A program made the translations under genes and the position numbers. This document shows, piece by piece, positions 1 through 10,056 of a DNA stretch of 50,629 bases. This DNA comes from Deltaproteobacteria bacterium. GTDB taxonomy: Bacteria; Myxococcota_A; Polyangia; Haliangiales; Haliangiaceae. A model generated the notes under the pieces. That model was not told the origin of the DNA and searched no databases. It saw nothing but the letters and a program-made list of their open reading frames with translations. The stretch is taken from NCBI GenBank assembly GCA_013812655.1, contig JACCTC010000201.1, forward strand, positions 1-50,629, in the 5' to 3' direction. Position 1 is the stretch's first letter; the number at the start of each line of letters is the position of its first letter.

Positions 1-101
1 CTCGCGCTCAAAGATGTGCACTTCTTACATGTATCCGGACGGCCGGCCTTTGGCGATCGTTCTTCGTCGAAAACGATCATGAACAAAGCGACCGTAGAAC
101 C

Positions 102-116
102 ACCTTCTGCGAAGGT
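102..116 (-). terminator. Possible weak terminator hairpin
   Basis: A 6-bp perfect inverted repeat (ACCTTC/GAAGGT, 3-nt loop) lies just past the stop codon of the leftward phosphodiester glycosidase gene. No clear T-run follows on the minus strand, so termination is only a guess. The rest of the first 129 bases shows nothing I can assign. Confidence 0.3.
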
Positions 117-129
117 AGGGCTAGGGCTG

Positions 130-1458
130 TCACCGCCGCCGGCGGCGCAAGACCAGCAGTGCGAGCGCGAGGCTGGTGACGAGCTGCGTCGAGCCGCCAC
201 CGCCATTGGTCGAGCAGCCGCCGCCCTCGCCCGGCATGCCGGGATCCGTCGGGTCGGTCGGGTCAGGGTTTGTCGGACCGCTGCGCGGGTGCACCAGGAT
301 CGACATCGTCTGCTCGGGGCCGAACCATGCGACGCCCTCCTGCACGAGCTGGAACGTCTCGTCGAACTGCGTCGAGACCTCGACCTCGGGCGCGACCATC
401 GCCCACGTGAAGCGACCGACGATGCCGTTGCCGGTGCCGGCCTTGTCGACCGCGGTCGGGCGATTCGGCGAGAGCCAGTTCTCGGCCTTGAAGAACGCCG
501 ACGCGCGATCCTGCGGGCCCTGCGTGCCGACACGCGTGTTCGTGAGATCCCACGACGCGCGGCCATCGTTCTTGAGCTCCATCCACACGACGGCCTCTTC
601 GCCCGACGTCATCTCCATCGGCGCTTCCATCGCCATGAAGCTCGCCTCGTAGCGCGGACCCGGGCAGTGCGGCGCGTCGCCGGTGCCGGTCGCACGGACC
701 GCGAGGTGATTTGCGACGACGCGCTGCGTACCGTCGGACGGATTGTTGACGACGCCCACGCCGCCGAGCCACATCGTCGACGAGCCGCCACCATCGAGGT
801 TGACCGCGTCGTGCGCGCCGAGCTCGCGCATCAGCGCGGCGATCTCGTCGCACGTCATGCCGATGCGGCTGGTCGAGCGGCCGTCGATCACCGCGAGGAA
901 CAGCTTGTCCTTGGCGGCGTTGAGGCCGAGCGCGGTGCGCGGATGACGCGCGGTGCACAGCGAGTCGCCGTTGTTGTCGCGGCGCGCGCCGTTGACGAGC
1001 ACCGATGGGTGACCGCTCACGACCTCGCGCGCCCACGATGCGACGCCGCCGGTACCCTCGTGCGGAGGCAGCGCGACCTGGCCCTCGCCGAACTGCACGG
1101 GCGCGACGTAGCCATGATCGCCACCACCCCACGCGGCGCCGGCGTGCCGCGACGGACCGTTGGTGCTGTAGTTGGAGAAGCTGAAGAAGTCGCCGTTGAT
1201 GGCGGCCTGCGCGCCGACCAGCGCGCCGAAGCTGCCCACGGTCCGCTGGCGCTCGCCGGTCGCGGTCGCGCGGACGCTGACGCCGGGCGCGCACAGATCG
1301 ACGATCAGGACGTTGATGTTCTGCGTCGCGGTCACCCGGCGCAGCCGGCGAATACCGGGCGACGGCGTGCTGTAGCTGTCGGCGGCGGAGGCGACCGTGG
1401 GGACCGAGCAGAGGCCCGCGAGGACGATGGAGACTACGATGGAGACTACGAGGCGCAT
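130..1458 (-). CDS. Secreted phosphodiester glycosidase (NAGPA-like) with MYXO-CTERM-like tail
   Basis: Protein of about 442 residues. An N-terminal signal peptide (MRLVVSIVVSIVLAG) is followed by a phosphodiester glycosidase (NAGPA-type) domain. This is recognised by INGDFF near the start, LGLNAAKDKLFLAVIDGR in the middle and the signature NLDGGGSST. The family removes GlcNAc from phosphodiester-linked sugars or acts on related exopolymers; the substrate here is unknown. A region rich in Trp and Asn follows, probably a beta-sandwich. The C-terminus has a Pro/Asp/Thr linker, GGGCSTNGGGG, a hydrophobic stretch and RRRRR, which resembles the myxobacterial MYXO-CTERM cell-surface sorting tail. 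The internal ATG at 1458 is chosen because the signal peptide begins there; a longer frame upstream lacks one. Confidence 0.85.
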   Translation of the reverse strand: MRLVVSIVVSIVLAGLCSVPTVASAADSYSTPSPGIRRLRRVTATQNINVLIVDLCAPGVSVRATATGERQRTVGSFGALVGAQAAINGDFFSFSNYSTNGPSRHAGAAWGGGDHGYVAPVQFGEGQVALPPHEGTGGVASWAREVVSGHPSVLVNGARRDNNGDSLCTARHPRTALGLNAAKDKLFLAVIDGRSTSRIGMTCDEIAALMRELGAHDAVNLDGGGSSTMWLGGVGVVNNPSDGTQRVVANHLAVRATGTGDAPHCPGPRYEASFMAMEAPMEMTSGEEAVVWMELKNDGRASWDLTNTRVGTQGPQDRASAFFKAENWLSPNRPTAVDKAGTGNGIVGRFTWAMVAPEVEVSTQFDETFQLVQEGVAWFGPEQTMSILVHPRSGPTNPDPTDPTDPGMPGEGGGCSTNGGGGSTQLVTSLALALLVLRRRRR

Positions 1459-1589
1459 TCGGATGGCTCTACCGCAAGTGTCAGACCAACCTACACGGGC
1501 CGGATCTGCGTCGTTTTGGCGAAACTGCGAGGCCGAGGTGCCCATCGCCGTCCGCGGTGGGGTCTCGCCGCGCGGACAACCGTGCGCAG

Positions 1590-2831
1590 CTATCTCCGGC
1601 GAAGCAGCACGATGTGCTCGGCCTTCGGACGCTCGGCGAACACGCGCTTCTCGATCCCGCCGAGCAGTGGTCGCTGCTGCGAGGCCCAGGCCTCGAGCAC
1701 GAGCTCGTCGGTGAGCGCGGCGCGCAGATCGTCGAGCGCGAACACCGCGCGGGTCTTCGCGACCGAATCACCGATCACGATCGCGGCGGTCGCGCCTGGT
1801 GCGAGGGCGCGCGCGATCGCATCGAGCGTGTCGGCGAGCGCGCGCTGCCAGAACTGCTGGGCCTCGGCGTTGGTCTCGAAGCTGCGTCGCGATCCGATCT
1901 CGCCCTCGTCGAGCTGGCGGTGGCGCAGCGCGAGGAAGTCGAAGCGGAGCCGCTGGTGCTCGGCGTAGTCGTACGTGCCGGCATACGGTGGTGACGTGAT
2001 CACGCCGCCCGCGGTGCCGTCGGGGATCACCTCGGCCATCCGCCGCGCGTCCATCTCGAAGACCTCCGCGGGATGGCCCGGTGGAAAGTCGCCGAGCCCC
2101 GCGAACAAGAGCTCCACGCGCTGCGCGAAGTAGCGCGCCGCCGCGCCGCGCGGGACGTTCTTCTCGACCCACGTCGGATCGGTATCGCTCGCGCGCGACG
2201 AGACCTTGTAGAGGATCGCGGAGAGACACGCGGTCAGCACGTCGGCGAGCTCGGGGTCGTGCGCGCGCAGATCGTCGAGCGCCGCGGCGATCATCTCGAG
2301 CTCGCGGCGGACGTGCGGCGCGTACCAGCTCGCGAGCCGGCGGTTGCGCGCGTTGGGATCGAACCCGGTCGGCTTGCGGATCGGCGCTGCTGCGGCACCC
2401 GAGCGCCGCGCGGCCTTGCCGGCAGCGAGCACCTGGCCACTGATCTCGTGACCGGCGTCGCGGATCTCCTTGCGACGGCGCGCGGGCACCGTGTACGTCT
2501 TCGCGCGCGAGACCAGCACCGCGAGCGGGTTGAGATCGATGCCGATCGCGCGCATGCCGGCGGCGCGGATCTCGACGAGCGTCGTGCCCGAGCCGCAGAA
2601 CGGGTCGACGATCGGCTGTGGCCGTCGCGCGCTCTGGCCGACGATGTCGACGAGGATGCGCGCGGTCGCGGGGTGCAGCTTCGCGGGATAGCTGTGCAGC
2701 GGATGGGTCAGCGACTCCGCGATCGCTTGTTCCTCCTCGCGGTCGTCCTGCGGGGCGCGCAACGCGGCCATCAGCCCCTCGGCGAGATCGCGATCGCCGT
2801 CGGCCCAGATCCGGCCGGGCGTGCGCGGCAT
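1590..2831 (-). CDS. Orphan site-specific DNA methyltransferase
   Basis: About 413 residues. It contains the SAM-binding motif I as DPFCGSGTT, followed by GIDLNPLAVLVSRAKTY. The catalytic motif IV is TSPPYAGTYDY, later in the chain. SPPY points to an N4-cytosine or N6-adenine amino-methyltransferase with motif order I then IV. No restriction endonuclease or specificity subunit lies beside it, so it is an orphan enzyme that could act in regulation or protection. The start is uncertain: ATG at 2831 (MPRTPGRIW) is preferred because the frame upstream to a GTG at 2912 encodes a low-complexity Pro/Arg stretch. Neither start has a clear ribosome binding site. It is divergent from the toxin-antitoxin pair at 3000. 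Confidence 0.8.
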   Translation of the reverse strand: MPRTPGRIWADGDRDLAEGLMAALRAPQDDREEEQAIAESLTHPLHSYPAKLHPATARILVDIVGQSARRPQPIVDPFCGSGTTLVEIRAAGMRAIGIDLNPLAVLVSRAKTYTVPARRRKEIRDAGHEISGQVLAAGKAARRSGAAAAPIRKPTGFDPNARNRRLASWYAPHVRRELEMIAAALDDLRAHDPELADVLTACLSAILYKVSSRASDTDPTWVEKNVPRGAAARYFAQRVELLFAGLGDFPPGHPAEVFEMDARRMAEVIPDGTAGGVITSPPYAGTYDYAEHQRLRFDFLALRHRQLDEGEIGSRRSFETNAEAQQFWQRALADTLDAIARALAPGATAAIVIGDSVAKTRAVFALDDLRAALTDELVLEAWASQQRPLLGGIEKRVFAERPKAEHIVLLRRR

Positions 2832-2965
2832 CGACAGGCTGCGGCGCTGGCGGGGACGCGCTGGAGCGGGGGAGCGGGGCGGCGGCACGCGCGTACCGTA
2901 CAGCCGCACCACCGCGATGCCCAGCAGCCACGACTACTTGCTTCGCCTGGACTTGGCGTGCAAGT

Positions 2966-2989
2966 TGACCATGGTCATGACACTGGTCA
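2966..2989 (+). promoter_or_regulatory. Two abutting 12-bp palindromic operators of the Phd/VapC pair
   Basis: TGACCATGGTCA (2966-2977, a perfect palindrome) is followed directly by TGACACTGGTCA (2978-2989). Both fit TGAC-N4-GTCA. They end 10 bp before the antitoxin ATG and overlap a CATACT -10-like hexamer (2988-2993). Type II antitoxins of the Phd/YefM family bind paired palindromes cooperatively with their toxin, so these are the likely autoregulatory operators. Confidence 0.7.
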
Positions 2990-2999
2990 TACTCGAGCG

Positions 3000-3230
3000 A
3001 TGAGCGAGGTCTCGAAGAGCGTGCTCAAGGCCAAGATGCTCGAGTACCTGCGCCGCGTCGAGCAGACCGGGGAGGAGCTCGTGGTCACGGACAACGGTCG
3101 GCCTGTCGTCAAGGTCGTGCCCATCGCGCCCCGACGCGCCGCCTCCGAGCTGTTCGCCGACATTCGCGGCCGCGTGGTCTACCGCGAAGACGTGCTGGCG
3201 CCGACCACCGACGAGTGGCCCGAGAGCTGA
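3000..3230 (+). CDS. Type II antitoxin, Phd/YefM family
   Basis: 76 residues. The N-terminal half carries the Phd/YefM DNA-binding pattern: AKMLEYLRRVEQTGEELVVTD-type helix-strand, then NGRPVVKVVPI. The C-terminal tail is acidic and ends DEWPES, as expected for the intrinsically disordered toxin-neutralising segment. ATG at 3000 is the only start that fits the family length, and it follows a CATACT hexamer by 6 nt. The toxin gene starts 4 bp after its stop, so the two are co-translated. Repression through the tandem palindromes just upstream is likely. Confidence 0.88.
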   Translation: MSEVSKSVLKAKMLEYLRRVEQTGEELVVTDNGRPVVKVVPIAPRRAASELFADIRGRVVYREDVLAPTTDEWPES

Positions 3231-3234
3231 GCGC

Positions 3235-3624
3235 GTGATCCTGCTCGATACCCATGCGCTGCTGTGGTGGGCCCTCGATCCCGATCAGCTCTCGACAACC
3301 GCGGCCGACCTGATCGCGCAGATGGAGCGGCGCGGTGGCATGGCGAGCGCGATCTCGATCTGGGAGCTCGGCGTCAAGATCCAGCGCGGCAAGCTCGAGC
3401 TCGGGATCTCGATCGACAAGCTGGCGCATCGCATCGAGCGGCACTCGGCCGTCGAGCTGGTCGCGGTCGACACCGGCATCTGGCTGCGGAGCCTCGCGCT
3501 GCCCTGGGATCATCGCGATCCTGCCGATCGAGTGATCGTGGCAACCGCGCTGGCACGCGGCGTCCCGATCCTGACCAAGGACGTCGAGATCCGTCGGTTC
3601 GAAGGCGTCGAGACGATCTGGTGA
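3235..3624 (+). CDS. PIN-domain toxin (VapC-like)
   Basis: 129 residues, GTG start. PIN-domain ribonuclease of the kind that cleaves tRNA or other RNA with Mg2+ or Mn2+. The acidic active-site residues are visible: Asp in LLDTHALLWW near residue 5, Glu in SIWELGVK near residue 44, Asp in DPADRVIVATA near residue 98, and Asp in ILTKDVEI. It starts 4 bp after the Phd-family antitoxin stop, forming a Phd-VapC type II toxin-antitoxin pair. The pairing of a PIN toxin with a Phd-like rather than a VapB-like antitoxin is common. The cellular target cannot be told from sequence. Confidence 0.88.
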   Translation: MILLDTHALLWWALDPDQLSTTAADLIAQMERRGGMASAISIWELGVKIQRGKLELGISIDKLAHRIERHSAVELVAVDTGIWLRSLALPWDHRDPADRVIVATALARGVPILTKDVEIRRFEGVETIW

Positions 3625-3642
3625 CATCGGGCGGCGAGGTGG

Positions 3643-3648
3643 TATGCG
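3643..3648 (+). promoter_or_regulatory. -10-like TANNNT element before the DUF971 gene
   Basis: TATGCG lies 6 nt before the ATG at 3655, the same position as in several other genes of the window. It is a weaker match (final G instead of T). If used as a -10 box, the mRNA would be leaderless or nearly so. Confidence 0.3.
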
Positions 3649-3654
3649 GACGCC

Positions 3655-3942
3655 ATGCCCATGCCCCTCGAGATCATCGGACTCGGTAAGCCCGAGGTGC
3701 GCTTCATCTGGGACGACAACTCCGAGGACGTCTACGGCGCCCGCGAGCTCCGGCTCCGCTGCGCGTGCGCGCACTGCCAGTCCGAGTCGACCGGCGAGCG
3801 CCTGCTCGATCCGAGCACGGTCCCCGAGGACATCATCATCAAGGACATGAACCTCATGGGCAACTACGGCATCGGCGTGCACTTCTCCGACGGTCACACG
3901 ACCGGCATCTTCCGGTTCCGCGAGCTACAGAGGGCGCGGTGA
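3655..3942 (+). CDS. DUF971 (GBBH-like N-terminal domain) protein
   Basis: 95 residues, matching the small DUF971 family, also called the gamma-butyrobetaine hydroxylase-like N-terminal domain. Recognisable features are a beta-rich start ([22 protein letters not shown] cut to its core), a Cys pair in RCACAHC at about residues 36-40, and the C-terminal pattern [18 protein letters not shown]. The domain often occurs fused to or next to iron-sulfur carrier proteins of the Mrp/ApbC type; its own role is unsettled. Its stop overlaps the GTG start of the downstream nitroreductase by 3 nt (GTGA), so the two are translationally coupled. Confidence 0.85.
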   Translation: MPMPLEIIGLGKPEVRFIWDDNSEDVYGARELRLRCACAHCQSESTGERLLDPSTVPEDIIIKDMNLMGNYGIGVHFSDGHTTGIFRFRELQRAR

Positions 3943-4652
3943 CCGCGGGGGCGAACCCGGACGCCGTCGCCGAGCTCGAGCGCAGCTGGGACCTCGAGCG
4001 CACCTGGATCAACCGGCGCAGCATCCGCGCGTTTCGCCCCGAGCCGATCGAGCGCGCGATCCTCGAGCGCCTGTTCGCCGCCGCGCAGCGCGCGCCGAGC
4101 TGGTGCAACGTCCAGCCGTGGCGGGTCATCGTCACCGAGCCGCCGGTGACGGGCGTACTCGCCGGCGAGCTCCAGGCCGCGGCGAAGACGTCGCTGCCGC
4201 ACGCCGAGGTGCCGTTCCCGCTCGACTATCCGTCGCCGTACAAGGAAGCCCGGATCGCCTGCGGGGCCGCGCTCTACCGCGCGATGGGCGTCGCCCGCGA
4301 TGACAAGGCCGGACGCTACGACGCGTGGCTACGCAACTACGCGCTGTTCGACGCGCCGCACGTCGCGATCGTCGCGTGTGATCGACGCCTCGGTCCGTAC
4401 GCGTATGTCGACGTCGGGGTGTGGCTCGGCTACGTGCTGACGGCTGCAGCCGCGCTCGGCATCGAGACCTGTCCGATGGCGTCGGTCGCGGCGTATCCGA
4501 AGACGCTTCGCGCGCGGCTGCCGATCGCCGAGACCGATGTCGTGCTGTTCGGCCTCGTGCTCGGCCACGCCGACGAGGAAGCCCCCGCGAACCAGTGCCG
4601 TACGACGCGCGCGCCCGTCGCTGGCAACGTCACGTTTGCCAGCTCCGTGTGA
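3939..4652 (+). CDS. Nitroreductase family protein
   Basis: 237 residues from GTG 3939. FMN-dependent nitroreductase-fold protein. Visible signatures are the FMN-phosphate binding [12 protein letters not shown] (about residues 22-33), [12 protein letters not shown] (about 50-61) and the C-terminal [14 protein letters not shown]. These enzymes reduce nitro groups, quinones or enones with NAD(P)H; the substrate is unknown. The start is set by the GTGA overlap with the DUF971 gene. A short gap and a strong purine-rich ribosome binding site separate it from the next gene. Confidence 0.88.
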   Translation: MTAGANPDAVAELERSWDLERTWINRRSIRAFRPEPIERAILERLFAAAQRAPSWCNVQPWRVIVTEPPVTGVLAGELQAAAKTSLPHAEVPFPLDYPSPYKEARIACGAALYRAMGVARDDKAGRYDAWLRNYALFDAPHVAIVACDRRLGPYAYVDVGVWLGYVLTAAAALGIETCPMASVAAYPKTLRARLPIAETDVVLFGLVLGHADEEAPANQCRTTRAPVAGNVTFASSV

Positions 4653-4685
4653 TAGTGTCGCGCTGCTTTCGCGGGGGAGAGCCTA

Positions 4686-6155
4686 ATGAAGTCAACTATC
4701 TGGTCGGTCGTGGTGATGTTGTTCTGCGCGTTCGCCGTCGTGCCGATGGCACGCGCGCAACCCGCCGATGCGCTGAAGAAAGCGCAGGCCGCGTTCGATC
4801 AAGCGCAGCTCGATTATCTGCAGGGCAAGTACGACGAGGCCGCCGCTGGTTTTCAGGAGGCGTACAACGCGCGCGCGTTCCCGCAGTTTCTCTACAACGT
4901 CGGCGCGAGCTTCCACATGAAGGGGAAGAAGACCTCCGATGTCGACTCGTACACCAAGGCGGTCGACGCCTATCGCAGGTACCTCGCGGCCGATCCGCAG
5001 GCCGGCGACAAGGTGAAGGTCGAGAAGGCGATCGGCGTCCTCGAGGCCGAGATCAAGCGGATCAAGGATTCCGGTGCGGCGAACACGGGGTCCGCCGCAC
5101 CGCCACCCGCGGCACCGTCGGCGGAGGTCCAGCAGCTCGGTGACGTCAAGGTGCGCGGCCTCGTCGTGATCGAGAGCGAGCCGGCCGGCGCGACGATCTA
5201 CCTCGACGACAAGAAGAAGGGCGCGTTCGGCACCACTCCGTGGTCGGGCTCGCTCGACGGCGAGCACAAGGTCATCGTCGAGAAGCGCGGCTTCATGGTC
5301 TCGGAGTCGACGGTCGCCGCCGATCCGAGCAAGCTGTTCGTGCTGCGCGCGGTGCTCGGCAAGGAAGACTTCCTCGGCTGGATCGAGATCACCTCGAACG
5401 TCCCGGGCGCCGACGTCTACATCGACGACAAGTCCGTCGGTGCGGTCGCCAAGACGCCGCACTCGCAGAACATCAAGCCCGGCAAGCACGTGATCTGGGT
5501 GACCACCGAGGGCTACGACGAGTACTCGATCGAGGTCGACGTCATCCCGGGCGGCACTCACGAGGTCAAGGCGCAGCTGTCGGGCGCGCCGGTCGGCCGG
5601 ATCAACGTGATCGGCTTCGGCATCGAGGACTCGACGGTCTACATCGACGGCAAGGTCGCGTGCGAGCGCGGCCCGTGCCTCAAGTCGGCGCCCGCCGGCG
5701 ACCACACGATCACGGTGACCCGCCCGGGCATGAAGACGTACTCGCGGCGCGTCAACATCCAGGCGAAGACCGAGGCGAACATCAAGGTGACGCTCGCGCC
5801 GACGCCGAGCCGCAGCGACGCGGTGCTCGCGTACGTCCTCGCCGGCGCGTTCACGGCGGGCGGCGTCGTGCTCGGCCTCAAGGCGAACGGCTACCGCGAT
5901 GACCTGAAGAGCGAGATCGCCGCCGGCGAGCCGCCGCCCGATACCAACGACCCGCGCTACACGAAGGGCAAGATCTTCGCGATCGCCGCGGACGTCACGT
6001 TCGTGCTCGCCGGGGTCACTGCACTGACCGCGGTCTACTACACGTTCCGCGACAAGGGCGCACCGTCGACCGGGCTCATCGATGTCCGCGCGATGGCGCT
6101 GTCCCCGCAGATCGCGCCCGGCTATGCCGGCGTCGGCATGGAGGTGAAGTGGTGA
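4686..6155 (+). CDS. TPR-PEGA domain membrane protein
   Basis: 489 residues. A signal peptide (residues 1-24, ending ARAQ) precedes TPR-like helices (about 28-120, with YLQGKYDEAAAGFQEAY). Then come three PEGA-type beta domains at about 155-225, 230-300 and 305-365, recognised by IESEPAGATIYLDD, ITSNVPGADVYIDDKSVG and ALSTVYIDGK-like strands. Two hydrophobic segments near 375-395 and 427-448 anchor the C-terminus. PEGA modules are small surface beta domains in delta-proteobacterial lineages. A GGGGGAGA ribosome binding site precedes the ATG. Its stop and the next ATG overlap by one base (TGATG), starting a three-gene operon that ends in a Ser/Thr kinase. Confidence 0.82.
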   Translation: MKSTIWSVVVMLFCAFAVVPMARAQPADALKKAQAAFDQAQLDYLQGKYDEAAAGFQEAYNARAFPQFLYNVGASFHMKGKKTSDVDSYTKAVDAYRRYLAADPQAGDKVKVEKAIGVLEAEIKRIKDSGAANTGSAAPPPAAPSAEVQQLGDVKVRGLVVIESEPAGATIYLDDKKKGAFGTTPWSGSLDGEHKVIVEKRGFMVSESTVAADPSKLFVLRAVLGKEDFLGWIEITSNVPGADVYIDDKSVGAVAKTPHSQNIKPGKHVIWVTTEGYDEYSIEVDVIPGGTHEVKAQLSGAPVGRINVIGFGIEDSTVYIDGKVACERGPCLKSAPAGDHTITVTRPGMKTYSRRVNIQAKTEANIKVTLAPTPSRSDAVLAYVLAGAFTAGGVVLGLKANGYRDDLKSEIAAGEPPPDTNDPRYTKGKIFAIAADVTFVLAGVTALTAVYYTFRDKGAPSTGLIDVRAMALSPQIAPGYAGVGMEVKW

Positions 6156-7431
6156 TGGCGAAGCGCTTGATGACGAGCCTCGGGATCATGGGGCTCGCGG
6201 CCCTCGCGAGCGGCGGCTGCAAGTGGAGCGAGTTCGACGACCTCGAGTCCGAGGCGTGGGTCGAGTCGACCCAGAAGCCCGATAACGACTCGTCGAACTG
6301 GGCCGTCGCGATCCAGCGCGGCCAGCGTGGCGGCACGGGCGGCAAGCTCGCGGTGCTCGGCGCGAGCCAGGCGCTCTACAACGAGCTCGTCTACACGTCG
6401 ACCGGCGACGTCTCGGTCGCGACCAACGAGCTCGAGCTCAACAGCCAGTTCGGCCTCGGCAACATCGAGCCCGATCCGATCTTCCTCGCCGATCCCGCGA
6501 GTGACGATGTCGCATTCGTGACGAGCGGCGGCTCGGCGAGTATCACCGTGCTGCGCGGCCCGAGCGGTCAGCTCACGCCGCATCAGGTGTTCGGCCCCGG
6601 CCGTCCCGATGCCGCGACGTACATGGTGGCGCCGAACCTCGACGACACGGCCGGCGTGCAGGCGTCGCAGACGCTGGTCGCGCAGGACGATCGCGTGTTC
6701 GGCACGTTCTTCGGGACGGTCCCGAACCCGCAGCCGCGCTGCAAGCTCGCGGCCGGCGCGATGCCGATCAACGTGCGCGGGCTCGGCGCGGTTCGCCAGG
6801 CCGGCAAGGACTACGACGACGTCGTGGTGTGGACCGCGGGCGGCGACCTCTACCTCTGGGACGGCGGCATCTTCAACGGCGCGCGGTCGTCGAAGTGTCC
6901 GGACCCGACGCCCGGCGACGGTGATGTCACCGGCACGTCGGTCGCGCCGCTCGCAGGCCCGGTCGCCTCGGGGTTTTCGCCCGGCACCGGCGCGCAGATC
7001 CTGACGTTCGGATCGGCCACCGGGTCGTTCGCCGTCCTTCAGGGTCACACCGACGCAGGCGAGGGATTCCTCCATGTCATCGATCTCGCGACGCTCGCGA
7101 CCATCGGCGCGCCACGCACCGATCGCCTGCTGCGCACCGCGACCGTGTTCGAGCTTGCCGGCAAGCACTACGTCGTCGCCGGCTATCCGAACGCGATCGT
7201 CGACGGCACGAACAGCGGCCAGGCGCTCGTGTTCGAGGTCTCCGCGACATCCGGAATCAACCCGGCCCCCGTACTCACGCTCCACGACGCGCAGCCCGAA
7301 ACCAATCAGCAGTTCGGGCGCGGCATGGCGGTGATGCCGTTCGACGGCAAGCCGGTGATCGTCGTCGCCGCGGACAACGAGATCTTCACGTACTTCCGGA
7401 CGAACCTGTATCCGGACGTGCGCTCCGGCCG

Positions 7432-7435
<4 letters not shown>
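6155..7435 (+). CDS. FG-GAP/propeller-like lipoprotein
   Basis: 426 residues from ATG 6155; two GTG codons lie just before it in frame. The signal peptide ends in a lipobox ASGGC with Cys22 as lipidation site. The body has repeated segments such as DPIFLADPASDDVAFV, VAPNLDDTAG, ARFA/VLQGH and VAGYPNAIV spaced roughly 50-60 residues apart. This suggests an FG-GAP/VCBS-like beta-propeller facing the periplasm or outside. No catalytic motif is seen. The gene overlaps the PEGA gene by 1 nt and the downstream kinase by 4 nt, so the three products are probably made together. An envelope sensing or structural role is inference. Confidence 0.72.
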
Positions 7436-9501
<2,066 letters not shown>

Positions 9502-9537
9502 TGTGCTGCGAGACCGTGCGCGCTTGGTGGTCCACGA

Positions 9538-10038
9538 ATGGATGAGGACGACGACGAAGATAGCGAAGAGATCGGGGTCGAGGACGCGCTCCTAGCGTTC
9601 GAGAGCGGCTCCGGTGTCGAGCTCGGACACGTGATCGCCTTGGTGAACGTCGGCACCGAGCCCGACGGTCAATGGGTGCCGCGACCTCTCGTCGATGCGA
9701 TCGCCGCACGGCAAGCCATGGGCCGCGATCTCGCCAACGGCGGCATCGATCAAGTCGCTTGGAATCACGGCCCGGACGCCGTTCGCCGCTATGCCGCGGC
9801 GTTTCGCATGGTCGGGGCGATCGAGAACGCCGACCTTCTCGACGACCTGGCAGGCGCGCTCGAACTGCGCGACACGGCACCCAGCGGCGGGACCGTCGCC
9901 GAGTTCATGCGCTATCGCCACTCCGTCAGCCGACGATGTGATGCGACGCCCGCGCTGGATGGCGAGCTCCGCGAAGTCCTCATCGAGTACGTGGTCGCGC
10001 GCGCAAGCGAGCTGACAGCAGCCTTCCTCGCGTCCTGA
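9538..10038 (+). CDS. DMP19-like (DUF4375-type) acidic protein
   Basis: 166 residues with a very acidic N-terminus (MDEDDDEDSEE). The central segment LANGGIDQVAWNHGPDAVRRYAAAF cut to its core ANGGIDQVAWNHG resembles the NGGF-Q-F-N pattern of the DMP19/DUF4375 family. One member of that family mimics DNA charge and sequesters a DNA-binding protein. The alpha-helical remainder (VGAIENADLLDDLAGAL) fits too. The assignment is by pattern only. The gene stands alone, convergent with the MORN/LRR gene, with 18 bp between the stops. Confidence 0.55.
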   Translation: MDEDDDEDSEEIGVEDALLAFESGSGVELGHVIALVNVGTEPDGQWVPRPLVDAIAARQAMGRDLANGGIDQVAWNHGPDAVRRYAAAFRMVGAIENADLLDDLAGALELRDTAPSGGTVAEFMRYRHSVSRRCDATPALDGELREVLIEYVVARASELTAAFLAS

Positions 10039-10056
10039 GCGCCGAGACACGTCCGG

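Noticed and set aside
16..1968. A 650-codon open frame on the plus strand opposite the glycosidase and methyltransferase
   Set aside because: Arg/Ala-rich, no domain, and spans the antisense of two genes with clear motifs; such frames are common in GC-rich DNA.
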